Part shown: in pieces, positions 1-8,565 of the stretch | How the letters are laid out: every line of letters starts with the position of its first letter | How positions within the stretch are numbered: the stretch's first letter is position 1 | Origin: Alkalimonas delamerensis | Lineage (GTDB): Bacteria; Pseudomonadota; Gammaproteobacteria; Enterobacterales; Alteromonadaceae | Direction: 5' to 3' | DNA length: 64,000 nt | Assembly: GCF_030717955.1 (NCBI RefSeq) | Contig: NZ_JAUZVY010000002.1 | Location: forward strand, 496,001-560,000 | Translations under genes and position numbers: made by a program | The notes under the pieces: model-generated | The model's database searches: none | Seen by the model: only the letters and a program-made list of their open reading frames with translations | What the model was told of the DNA's origin: nothing

Positions 1-1
1 A

Positions 2-403
2 AGCGATAAAAATAATTATTACTTACGAAAGTCACTCCACCACGAGCTGGAAGACAATGTAGCGCTGCTGCAAGACTACATCGAGTCGTTGTCGGTGCCG
101 TGCACCCGCTCGGCAGCTCAGTGTTACGCCCTGCAGTTGGACCAGTTTATCTGGCAGAGCATGCAGTTTTCCAATGCCACTCTGGAAACGCCACCTGAGC
201 TGTTACGGGAGTCCAGGGCTTTCTATCGTCAGGTGAACGATATCCAGCAAAAAATCACTCAGAATGTCTATGGTCGAAATTATGCCGCAGGCTTGCTGGA
301 GCAACAAATTCAGCATATGCAACAGGTTGTTTTTCCGATGTTTGAGCAAGATCTGGCGGAGCTGATGGCACTGTTGCAAGCGAATAATGTGGAGGTGAAT
401 TAA
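2..403 (+). CDS. Hypothetical helical protein, 5' end outside window
   Basis: The reading frame that stops at 401-403 is open leftwards to the first bases of the window, so the gene is cut by the edge; 133 codons are visible. A TTG at 89 could start a shorter product but has no convincing ribosome site, and upstream codons read as normal protein. The product is rich in Gln, Leu and Glu and looks wholly alpha-helical or coiled-coil, with no signal peptide or membrane segment. Its stop codon directly abuts the ATG of the rhomboid gene, so the two are probably co-transcribed and translationally coupled. I do not recognise a family. Confidence 0.6.
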   Translation, partial: SDKNNYYLRKSLHHELEDNVALLQDYIESLSVPCTRSAAQCYALQLDQFIWQSMQFSNATLETPPELLRESRAFYRQVNDIQQKITQNVYGRNYAAGLLEQQIQHMQQVVFPMFEQDLAELMALLQANNVEVN

Positions 404-1498
404 ATGGCGTCAACTCTCTATTGCCCTCGATGCCCGCAGGTGGCCTTACAACATATAGAATTGCATGGCCAGGAGCTGGATCATTGCCCGAATTGCGATG
501 GTCTCTGGTTTGATGATGAAGAGTTAAGTGAGGCCATTCGTCACAAACACGGTTTAACTGACGATTACTGTGTGCGGCAAGGCTTTGCAGAGCCGTTAAA
601 GCAACATCAATACCACTGTCACCGTTGCGATGTGCCAATGCAGCAGTTCCATCTACTGAAAGAGTACCTGGTTACGGTCGATTCATGCCCCAATTGCAAC
701 GGTAGCTGGGTTGATGGCGGGGATGTCCGGCAGGTATTGGCGGCACCCAAACTGCAGCAGGCCTTGGCCATTTTGAACCAAAAGGTGTGTCGCAAGAGTT
801 GGCTGTTTCAGTTTTTTACACAGATGCCAAAAGAATACAACATTAAGCCGCATCGAACCCCCTGGCTGACCTGGTCGCTGGTTGCATTGAATTGCCTTAT
901 TTATTTGCTGTATGGCTTTAATAATGCCCACACAGAGTGGGTTTTTAGTCACTTTGCTTTTATTTCGATGGATATTTTGCAAGGCCAGAGCTGGTGGGGC
1001 TTTATCAGTTATCAGTTCCTGCATGGCAGTTTGTGGCATTTGTTTGGCAATATGTATTTCCTATGGATCATCGGTGACAATCTGGAAGATGCCCTCGGCC
1101 GTTGGCGGTTTTTAGGCTTGTATCTGCTCTGTGGCATTGCGGCTGCACTGGTCGAATTAGCCGCCAGAGTCATGGTGGGTCAAGAGTTGTTGATGGTAGG
1201 TGCCAGTGGTGCTGTCGCTGGCTTGTTTGGCATGTACTTACTCTGGTTCCGGCATGCCAGCCTGACCTTTATGTTTGTTGTCTGGCAAAAAAAGCTGTCC
1301 CCAAGCTGGTACTTTGCCCTTTGGGTAGCCATGAATATCTTCGGCTTGTTACTTGATGATATGGGGGTTGCTTACTGGGCTCATCTGGGTGGTTTTGTCG
1401 CAGGTTTAATGATTGGTTACTCTTACCGGCACCATGTACTGCAAAACAACCCACTGCTTTGTTTACTGCAGCGGCCGGAGGCCCGGATTCTCCGCTGA
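404..1498 (+). CDS. Rhomboid intramembrane serine protease with N-terminal zinc ribbons
   Basis: The 364-residue protein has two zf-TFIIB-like zinc ribbons in its first 100 residues: CPRC and CPNC near residues 8 and 29, then CHRC and CPNC near 73 and 96. A six- to seven-helix rhomboid domain follows. The catalytic serine lies in the GASGA motif (about residue 268) and the catalytic histidine in AHLGG (about residue 327). Rhomboids cleave transmembrane segments within the inner membrane; the cytosolic ribbons may recruit substrate, which is inference. The ATG follows the upstream stop codon without a gap. Confidence 0.9.
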   Translation: MASTLYCPRCPQVALQHIELHGQELDHCPNCDGLWFDDEELSEAIRHKHGLTDDYCVRQGFAEPLKQHQYHCHRCDVPMQQFHLLKEYLVTVDSCPNCNGSWVDGGDVRQVLAAPKLQQALAILNQKVCRKSWLFQFFTQMPKEYNIKPHRTPWLTWSLVALNCLIYLLYGFNNAHTEWVFSHFAFISMDILQGQSWWGFISYQFLHGSLWHLFGNMYFLWIIGDNLEDALGRWRFLGLYLLCGIAAALVELAARVMVGQELLMVGASGAVAGLFGMYLLWFRHASLTFMFVVWQKKLSPSWYFALWVAMNIFGLLLDDMGVAYWAHLGGFVAGLMIGYSYRHHVLQNNPLLCLLQRPEARILR

Positions 1499-1597
1499 TT
1501 CCAAAAAATCCTTGTGCACTGCGCCAAAAGTCGACTGGTGAAATTGGCCTAAAATGCGTATACATAAAGCAGAATCTTTTTTGCGAAGGCTGAATCG

Positions 1598-3340
1598 ATG
1601 TTAAAACTTGCTTTGTTTGGCTGCGTTATTGGGTGGACTTCTGCTGTCACAGCGGCAGCACCATTGTCAGCTGTGACACCACAAACGGCCGCCGTTGCCA
1701 GCCCGGATGCCTATGGCGCAAAAACGGCCAGGCGTATTCTGCAGCAAGGTGGCAACGCCGTCGATGCGGCCATCGCAACCGCCTTTAGTCTGGCGGTGAC
1801 CTATCCTGAAGCCGGCAATATCGGTGGTGGTGGCTTTATGGTGATTTGGTTTGAGGGGCAGCCTTATTATCTTGATTACCGGGAAACAGCGCCATCGGCA
1901 TCGTACCGCGATATGTACCTGGATGATGATCGCCAGGTGATTGATAATCTGAGTTTGATCGGGCACCTGGCATCCGGGGTCCCCGGTACTGTGATGGGCA
2001 TGTGGCAAGCGCACCAACGTTTTGGCTCCCTGCCCTGGGCGGATTTAATGCAACCGGCCATTGAGCTGGCAGAACACGGTTTTAAGGTGCCGGAGACTTT
2101 GCAGCAATACGGTGGTAGTGCGCTGGAGCGTTATCAAGGCAAAACCAATTTTGCCGATTACTTTGCCAGCATGACCCCAGGTGAGTTATTTCAGCAACCC
2201 GAGCTTGCAGCAACCTTAGGCCGTATTGCTGAGCAGGGAGCGGACGATTTTTACCAAGGGAAAACGGCTGAGCTGATCGTGGCAGAAATGCAGCGTGGTG
2301 GCGGTTTGATAAGTTTCGAGGATCTGGCCAGTTACCAGGCCCTTTGGCGTGAACCGCTGATTTTTCCCTGGCGTGCTTATCAGTTAATCACGGTGGCACC
2401 GCCAAGCTCTGGCGGCATTGCGCTAAGTCAGTTGCTCAGTTTAAAGCAGCATCGCCAGCACGACTTTGCAGGGGTTGACCATAACTCGGCGCAGTATGTC
2501 CATTTACTGGCCGAGATTTCAAAACGGGTCTTTGCCGACAGAGCCGATTACCTGGGCGATCCGGCATTTACCCGGGTACCACAGCAACAACTGTTGGCGG
2601 CCGATTACCTGGCGCGTCGGGCCAGTGAAATTAACCCGAAGGCTATTTCCGTCACAGAAGATGTCCTACCCGGTTTAGAGTCCCCTCAAACTACACACTT
2701 TTCCATAGTCGATCATGCCGGCAATGCGGTGGCCAATACTTACACCCTTAATCTGGATTTTGGCAGCGGTGTGGTGGTCTCAGGCGCGGGTTTTTTAATG
2801 AATAACGAAATGGATGACTTTGCCATCAAACCAGGGGTGCCCAATGCCTTTGGAGTGGTGGGTGGCGATGCCAATGCCATCGAACCGGGGAAACGGATGT
2901 TGTCCTCGATGACGCCGAGCTTGTTGGTGCAAGAGAACGAAGTGCGGTTGGTGATTGGCACTCCGGGTGGCTCCACCATTTTTACCTCGGTCTTTCAGGT
3001 GATCAACAACCTGTATGATTTCGGTATGTCGCTCGAAGATGCGGTGGCGGCGCCGCGTTTTCACCATCAGTTATTGCCTAAGGATCAAATCGCCATCGAA
3101 CCTTACCAGCTGCTGAGTAACGAGGTCCAGCAGCAACTCGGCGCTATGGGCTATCGGCTGCATTTGCAGCGCTGGAGCCTGGGTGATATCCAGGCTATTC
3201 AGCGCACAGCAGAGACCATCACAGCCGTCGCTGATCCCAGAGGACGTGGCCTGGCTCTGTTGGTTGAGTCGGCGAAAGTAAAAGAAGAGCCAAATCAGAC
3301 AGAGCCGGACGCCACATCGGTGCTTGGCAGTACAATGTAG
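1598..3340 (+). CDS. ggt: Gamma-glutamyltransferase (glutathione hydrolase) precursor
   Basis: The 580-residue protein begins with a signal peptide (cut probably after TAAA, about residue 21), so it acts in the periplasm. The family is made as one chain and cuts itself into large and small subunits. The new N-terminal nucleophile is the first Thr of the TTHFS motif, residue 365. Later blocks NEMDDF, a glycine-rich GVVGG and MLSSMTPS match the family. It removes the gamma-glutamyl group from glutathione and related compounds. Its 3' end overlaps the convergent DUF1543 gene by 46 bases. Confidence 0.95.
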   Translation: MLKLALFGCVIGWTSAVTAAAPLSAVTPQTAAVASPDAYGAKTARRILQQGGNAVDAAIATAFSLAVTYPEAGNIGGGGFMVIWFEGQPYYLDYRETAPSASYRDMYLDDDRQVIDNLSLIGHLASGVPGTVMGMWQAHQRFGSLPWADLMQPAIELAEHGFKVPETLQQYGGSALERYQGKTNFADYFASMTPGELFQQPELAATLGRIAEQGADDFYQGKTAELIVAEMQRGGGLISFEDLASYQALWREPLIFPWRAYQLITVAPPSSGGIALSQLLSLKQHRQHDFAGVDHNSAQYVHLLAEISKRVFADRADYLGDPAFTRVPQQQLLAADYLARRASEINPKAISVTEDVLPGLESPQTTHFSIVDHAGNAVANTYTLNLDFGSGVVVSGAGFLMNNEMDDFAIKPGVPNAFGVVGGDANAIEPGKRMLSSMTPSLLVQENEVRLVIGTPGGSTIFTSVFQVINNLYDFGMSLEDAVAAPRFHHQLLPKDQIAIEPYQLLSNEVQQQLGAMGYRLHLQRWSLGDIQAIQRTAETITAVADPRGRGLALLVESAKVKEEPNQTEPDATSVLGSTM

Positions 3341-3819
3341 ACATTTTCAAACAGTAGATCGTCAGGCTGGCTGGTTGGAGTGAGCTGTACAAAGTAGTCT
3401 CCCACCTGGTTGACCTGCAGGCACTGATCGACAGCAAACACATGGTCGGTATGGGGCTTGTCCCAGCTGGCCAGCTGCCGGGCTTTGGCTTTTTGCTTGG
3501 CGTCGGCTTTGTCTTTGGCAACCACCAGCAAGTAGCGATGGTCCTCACCAAAGACGGCGTCGTGATAGCCACCCAGGTTTAAAAAGAACAACTTGTATGC
3601 CTGCTGAACCGGCTCTTGCACCAGCTGCAGCTGAAATCCATCCAGGTTACGCACCCGCATCCAGGCGTCCATGTGCAGCCCTTTAGGCTCTGCAAACCAC
3701 AGCTGTCGAAGCCGCGGGTAAGTTTGCTCCAGCGTTTCACCTGCCGCAAAGACCACATCATGCAGCTCGGTGTTGGCACCTGGATGCGAGCCTCCGAGCA
3801 TCACCATAAATAAATCCAC
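3295..3819 (-). CDS. DUF1543 domain protein
   Basis: The 174-residue cytosolic protein starts at a GTG (VDLFMVMLGG), which aligns with the usual LFMVLLGG start of DUF1543 proteins. The family has two repeats of an uncharacterised domain; here one unit runs from about residue 1 to 95 and a second from about 95 to 160. No catalytic motif is apparent. It is transcribed toward ggt and overlaps its 3' end in antisense. Function unknown. Confidence 0.8.
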   Translation of the reverse strand: MDLFMVMLGGSHPGANTELHDVVFAAGETLEQTYPRLRQLWFAEPKGLHMDAWMRVRNLDGFQLQLVQEPVQQAYKLFFLNLGGYHDAVFGEDHRYLLVVAKDKADAKQKAKARQLASWDKPHTDHVFAVDQCLQVNQVGDYFVQLTPTSQPDDLLFENVYIVLPSTDVASGSV

Positions 3820-3897
3820 AGCACAGTCCCCTGTTGTTTTTGCGGCAGTATAGCCAGTTAAGCATGCGCTGCCAATTGCACAGAGCTGTGGCGAAGT

Positions 3898-5772
3898 TCA
3901 TGGCAAATGCATTCGGATCTCGTCCAGACAGCCTGGGTCTTCAATGGTGGATGGCACTTGTGGTGTTTTACCATCTGCTATCTCGCGCAGTACTTTACGC
4001 AAAATTTTACCGGAGCGGGTTTTCGGCAGTTTTTGCACGATTTTAGCCTGCTTAAAGCAAGCCACAGCGCCAATATCTTCACGCACCATGGCAACCAGCT
4101 CCTGCTCCAACTGTTCTGGTGTAATGAGACTGCCATTTTTCACCATCACCAGGCCAAAGGGCAACTGGCCTTTTAATGCATCGGCAATGCCTATCACGCA
4201 GCATTCAGCCACCGCCGGATGCCTTGCAATGATCTCTTCCATTTCGCCGGTTGATAAACGATGACCAGCCACATTAATCACATCGTCGGTGCGGCCCATG
4301 ATAAAGACATACCCGTCCTCATCAATGTAACCACCATCCCCACTGCTGTAGTAGCCTGGGAAGTTACTCAGGTAACCTGCTTCAAAGCGCTCATCATTGC
4401 CCCAGATGGTTTGCAGGCAACCTGGCGGCAGCGGTAGTTTAATGGCAATGTTGCCTTGCTGATTGGCCGGCACTGCCCTACCCGCGTCATCCAGCACCTC
4501 AATGCAAAAACCGGGCACCGGCACCGAGGACGAACCAGGTTTGACCGGCAAAGGCTCAATGCCCATCAAATTGGCACAAATCGGCCAACCGGTCTCGGTT
4601 TGCCACCAGTGATCAACCACGGGCTTAGCGGTTTTTTCAGTGGTCCAGTCGTACGTCGCCGGATCCAGTCGTTCCCCAGCCATAAAGATGCATTCCAGCG
4701 CAGTTAAATCGTAGTGTTGTAACAGCTGAGCTTCGGGGTCGTCTTTACGAATGGCCCGAAACGCCGTTGGTGCGGCAAACAACACCTTGGCCCGATACTG
4801 CTGACACAAACGCCAGAAAGCACCAGCATCCGGTGTCATCACTGGCTTGCCTTCGTACAAGACTGTGGTACAGCCCGCAATCAAAGGGCCATAGACAATG
4901 TAGGAGTGCCCCACCACCCAGCCAACATCGGAAGCGGCAAAAAAGACATCGCCGACTTGCACATTGTAGATTGCGCTCATGCTGTAGTTCAGTGCCACCG
5001 CATAACCGCCGTGATCGCGCACCACCCCTTTTGGCTTACCTGTAGTGCCCGAGGTGTACAAAATATAGAGCGGATGGCAGCTGGCGACCGGCACAGCTTC
5101 GGCCGGTTTTGCCTTGGTTAGAGCCTGCTGCCAGTCGTGATCGCGCCCCGGCTGCAATTCAGCGGTTAGCTGCGAACGCTGCACAATCAAGGTGGCCAGT
5201 GGCTGATGGCAGGCCAGGTCAAGTGCTTTATCGAGCAGCGGTTTGTAAGGAATGACCTTGCTGACTTCAATGCCGCAACTGGCGCTGATAATCAGCTTAG
5301 GGGTGGCATCATCAATGCGTATTGCCAGCTCGTGGGCAGCAAAGCCACCAAACACCACTGAGTGAATGGCGCCCAACCGCGCCACTGCCAGCATGGCAAT
5401 CACTGCTTCTGGGATCATCGGCATGTAAATGACCACCCGATCGCCCTGGGTCACGCCAAGCTGCTGCATGGCTCCGGCGCATTGCTCAACTTGCTGCAAC
5501 AGCTGGCTGTAGCTGTAGCATTGCTGAGTGTTGGTGACCGGCGAATCATAAATCAACGCACTTTGCCCGCCTCTGCCGGCGGCCACATGCTGGTCCAGTG
5601 CCAGATAGCTGCAATTGAGCTTGCCATCGCCAAACCAGCGGTAGCGGTTGGCGGATACTTGCTCTAAAGCTTTGCCAGGCAGCTGAAACCAGGGCAGCTG
5701 CTGCGCCTGTTCCAGCCAAAAAGTTTCGGGATCGGCCATCGCCGTCTGATAGTGTGCTTGATAGCTTGTCAT
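3898..5772 (-). CDS. prpE: Propionyl-CoA synthetase
   Basis: This is a 624-residue acyl-adenylate-forming ligase. It shows the ATP-binding motif YTSGTTGKPKG at about residue 237, followed by the PrpE-type block RDHGGYAVAL, the TGWP and YYSGDGGY motifs, and the C-terminal PKTRSGKILRK block holding the acetylatable lysine. Length and GGYAVAL favour propionate over acetate (Acs is about 650 residues). It activates propionate to propionyl-CoA, feeding the methylcitrate operon that lies 52 kb away at the right end of the window. It is unusual that prpE is not in that operon. It stands alone here. Confidence 0.88.
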   Translation of the reverse strand: MTSYQAHYQTAMADPETFWLEQAQQLPWFQLPGKALEQVSANRYRWFGDGKLNCSYLALDQHVAAGRGGQSALIYDSPVTNTQQCYSYSQLLQQVEQCAGAMQQLGVTQGDRVVIYMPMIPEAVIAMLAVARLGAIHSVVFGGFAAHELAIRIDDATPKLIISASCGIEVSKVIPYKPLLDKALDLACHQPLATLIVQRSQLTAELQPGRDHDWQQALTKAKPAEAVPVASCHPLYILYTSGTTGKPKGVVRDHGGYAVALNYSMSAIYNVQVGDVFFAASDVGWVVGHSYIVYGPLIAGCTTVLYEGKPVMTPDAGAFWRLCQQYRAKVLFAAPTAFRAIRKDDPEAQLLQHYDLTALECIFMAGERLDPATYDWTTEKTAKPVVDHWWQTETGWPICANLMGIEPLPVKPGSSSVPVPGFCIEVLDDAGRAVPANQQGNIAIKLPLPPGCLQTIWGNDERFEAGYLSNFPGYYSSGDGGYIDEDGYVFIMGRTDDVINVAGHRLSTGEMEEIIARHPAVAECCVIGIADALKGQLPFGLVMVKNGSLITPEQLEQELVAMVREDIGAVACFKQAKIVQKLPKTRSGKILRKVLREIADGKTPQVPSTIEDPGCLDEIRMHLP

Positions 5773-5851
5773 AGCCTTGCTCCATCCATCTGCTGATGGG
5801 AAACCTTAAACGTTGTAAGGCTACTTTACTGCAGAATCTTGGCTTTGAAAC

Positions 5852-6916
5852 TTAGACTATGGGCGTACACTCCACCAGCACAGGTGCATGGTCACTGCTG
5901 TAAGCATCCAGGCTGTAATCCGGCCGCACCAAGTGTTTATCGAATGTAGCGTAACGCACCACATCGGCCCGACACCCCGGCTGTTGACCATCAAATTCGT
6001 CCGACAACAAGATGTAATCCAGCACCGAGCCTTTAGAGCCGTAATAATGGGTAGCGGGCCGCGCGGCACTGGGGGTGTTTTGCTGTTGATTCGCCAATAA
6101 AAATGCATCATGCAAGCGAATTGGATTCCAGGCCGGTGCCACCAGGCCATTGGCCTGAGCCTGCTGCTGCCAAAGATTGCCGGCAGCGCTAAGAATGGAT
6201 AAAGGCGAGGACTCGCTTAGGGTATCGTTTAGATCCCCCATCAACACCAGTGGTAAGCGCTGCTGCTGCCGCCTTTGGTAGAGCGCATGCATCAACAGGT
6301 GCGCTTCGGTTCCCCGTTGTACCGTTGCTGCCCAGCGGCCAAAAGCGGCCTGCAATGCACTGTCATGATCGTCTTGCAATAAGGCAGTATCCAACTGGGG
6401 ACGTTTCGACTTCAAGTGCACCACACAGCAATCCAGCGCCCCGAAAACCGGCAGCTGAATGGTTGCCCGCAAAGGCTGCCGGCTAAAGTGCAAACCGGAT
6501 AAGCCTGCTGCATTGAGCAAGGCGGTATCTGCGTTTAGTGCCGCACAGGACGTTACTTCATAGCGGGATGCCAGAGCGACCACCGGTTTATGGTAGATGT
6601 AATCGGCCAGCAGCTCAGGCTGTTGCACCACAACAAAATACGGGTAACCCAGCGTATGCAATTGTTGTTTCAGGGTGTCGCAGCTAAAGACTTCCTGAAA
6701 ACCGATGATATCGGGCTGCTGATGCTCAATAAACTGCTGCAGCCACTGCTGCTTTTGCTGCCACTGCGCCTGGCTGTAGATGGCATCGTACTCGTAGCTG
6801 GCAAGCGGCGGCTCGATGTAGTTCAGCAAATTAACACTGGCAATACGAAAAGGAATCGACATGATGGAACCCAAGGATCCTATGAATGAAAAGCGCTTGA
6901 ACACCTGACCAAGCAT
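5852..6916 (-). CDS. Endonuclease/exonuclease/phosphatase (EEP) family protein
   Basis: The protein of about 354 residues has the EEP fold. Visible blocks are an N-terminal IASVNLLNY (Asn ligand), QEVF (metal-binding Glu), VHLKSKR, MGDLNDT (Asp/Asn pair) and a C-terminal YSSDHAPV with the catalytic DH. Substrates in this superfamily range from DNA to phospholipids, so none can be assigned. ATG 6916 has a GAGG ribosome site five bases away; a later ATG at 6862 (MSIPFRIAS) matches family starts better but has no clear ribosome site, so the start is uncertain. Confidence 0.8.
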   Translation of the reverse strand: MLGQVFKRFSFIGSLGSIMSIPFRIASVNLLNYIEPPLASYEYDAIYSQAQWQQKQQWLQQFIEHQQPDIIGFQEVFSCDTLKQQLHTLGYPYFVVVQQPELLADYIYHKPVVALASRYEVTSCAALNADTALLNAAGLSGLHFSRQPLRATIQLPVFGALDCCVVHLKSKRPQLDTALLQDDHDSALQAAFGRWAATVQRGTEAHLLMHALYQRRQQQRLPLVLMGDLNDTLSESSPLSILSAAGNLWQQQAQANGLVAPAWNPIRLHDAFLLANQQQNTPSAARPATHYYGSKGSVLDYILLSDEFDGQQPGCRADVVRYATFDKHLVRPDYSLDAYSSDHAPVLVECTPIV

Positions 6917-6985
6917 TTGCACCTCAGCTGCAGACTGGGTACCATGCGCTAAAAGTCACTCTAACTATAAAGGAAATGTCCGTCC

Positions 6986-7576
6986 ATGGTAAAACAACTT
7001 GCGGTCAGTCTGACATTGGTTGCCAGCAGCCAGCTATTCGCCCAAAGCCTGCCAATCCCGGCTCAGGATCAGTTTTTTGACCACATTGCCCGCTACTGCG
7101 GCCAGGCCTTTGAAGGCCGGGTTACCGAAGCCAACTTTACCGGCATTGAAAGCTTTCAGGAAAATCGCCTGGTGATGCATGTTCGGCGCTGCAGCGAAAA
7201 CCGGCTGGAAATCCCTTTTCATGTGGGTGACAACCATTCGCGCACCTGGATCCTGACCAAAACCGGTTCGGGTATTCAGTTAAAACACGATCACCGGATG
7301 CCGGACGGCAGCCACGATGACGCCACCATGTACGGTGGCCATACCGTCGATGCGGGCTGGCCCAATGCCCAGTCATTCCCGGCCGATGCTTTTTCCAAAG
7401 AAGACTTTATTCGCCGCCGCACGCCTCAATCGGTGGGCAATACCTGGCATATGTTCATTTACCCCGGTGAGTTTTTTGCCTACCGTCTGACCCGTCCCGG
7501 TCGTGAACTGCGGGTGGACTTTGATCTGACGCAGCCGGTGGACTTACCTCCCACACCCTGGGGTTACGAAGACTAG
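6986..7576 (+). CDS. Hypothetical exported protein
   Basis: The 196-residue protein has an N-terminal signal peptide, cut probably after LFAQS near residue 20. The mature part contains CGQAFEGR, a second Cys in RRCSENR, and HDHRMPDG. I do not recognise a named family; it resembles uncharacterised secreted proteins of marine gammaproteobacteria. Its stop overlaps the stop of the convergent glutaminase gene through a shared CTAG at 7573-7576. Confidence 0.65.
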   Translation: MVKQLAVSLTLVASSQLFAQSLPIPAQDQFFDHIARYCGQAFEGRVTEANFTGIESFQENRLVMHVRRCSENRLEIPFHVGDNHSRTWILTKTGSGIQLKHDHRMPDGSHDDATMYGGHTVDAGWPNAQSFPADAFSKEDFIRRRTPQSVGNTWHMFIYPGEFFAYRLTRPGRELRVDFDLTQPVDLPPTPWGYED

Positions 7577-8511
7577 TACACCGACAAGCCCAGGCGCTCT
7601 GCCAGCCGGGTGACCAGAAACATCGCCCGGCAGGAGTTGCCAAAGGTATTCAGTGCCGGGCTCCAGGCCGCTATTACACCGTAATTCGGCACGATGGCGG
7701 CAATACCACCGCCAACACCACTTTTGGCCGGTAAGCCGACGGTAAACGCGAATTCACCGGACTGATCGTACATGCCACTGGTGGATAAAATGGCATTGAC
7801 ACGATGGGCATCACGCCGGGAACAGACGCTTTGACCGTTGATCGGATCCTCTCCCCGGTTGGCCAGAAACAATAAGCTTCGGGCCAGTTGCTGACAGCTC
7901 ATCTCTACCGAACATTGGTAAAAGTAATGATCCAGTACCTGCGGTACTTCAGCCTCAATATTGTCAAAACTTTTCATCAGATAAGCCAAAGCCGCATTGC
8001 GATTGCCATGCTCCTTTTCCGAGTGATAAACGCTGGTATTGGCCCAGATCTGCTCAGTTCCGGCCAGTTTACGGATAAAGGTCAACAGCGCTGCTTTGCT
8101 GGCCGAATAATGGCTGACCAAGGTATCGGCAATTAAAATAGCGCCGGCATTGATGAATGGATTGCGCGGTATGCCATGCTCCCATTCCAGCTGCACGATG
8201 GAATTAAATGGCTGACCGGAAGGCTCCATATGAACACGCTGCCAAAGCGCATCACCGAGCCGGTTCATCGCCAGAACCAGACCAAAAATCTTCGAGACAC
8301 TTTGGATGGAAAAAGGCTGTTGCGCATCTCCGGCGGTATGCAACTGCCCATCCAGAGTGGCGACTGCTATGGCGGTTTGCTCGGGGTCGACTGCTGCCAG
8401 CGCCGGGATGTAATCGGCGACTTTGCCCTGCTCCGGCAGCTGCAGAGCTTCCTCCAGCAGGCTTTGCAACAGCAGCGATAAATTGGAGGGTTGTTTTGGT
8501 GTGCCTTCCAT
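7573..8511 (-). CDS. glsA: Glutaminase
   Basis: The 312-residue protein matches the serine-dependent beta-lactamase-fold glutaminases. SIQSVSK holds the catalytic Ser and Lys near residue 70. Later blocks are NPFINAGAI, SEKEHGNRNAALAY, GLPAKSGVGGG and the C-terminal NSCRAMFLV. It hydrolyses glutamine to glutamate and ammonia in the cytosol. The length is usual. It lies downstream of a DUF885 gene on the same strand, separated by a short hairpin. Confidence 0.93.
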   Translation of the reverse strand: MEGTPKQPSNLSLLLQSLLEEALQLPEQGKVADYIPALAAVDPEQTAIAVATLDGQLHTAGDAQQPFSIQSVSKIFGLVLAMNRLGDALWQRVHMEPSGQPFNSIVQLEWEHGIPRNPFINAGAILIADTLVSHYSASKAALLTFIRKLAGTEQIWANTSVYHSEKEHGNRNAALAYLMKSFDNIEAEVPQVLDHYFYQCSVEMSCQQLARSLLFLANRGEDPINGQSVCSRRDAHRVNAILSTSGMYDQSGEFAFTVGLPAKSGVGGGIAAIVPNYGVIAAWSPALNTFGNSCRAMFLVTRLAERLGLSVY

Positions 8512-8533
8512 CTAACTCCCAAAGATTAACTCA

Positions 8534-8550
8534 GGCCCACAGAGTGGGCC
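8534..8550 (-). terminator. Hairpin between DUF885 gene and glsA
   Basis: Perfect 7-base stem GGCCCAC/GTGGGCC with a 3-base loop in the 54-base gap. No U-tract follows on the minus strand, so it may be a processing or attenuation hairpin and not a strong terminator. Confidence 0.45.
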
Positions 8551-8565
8551 AGACAGAGTAGTTTG

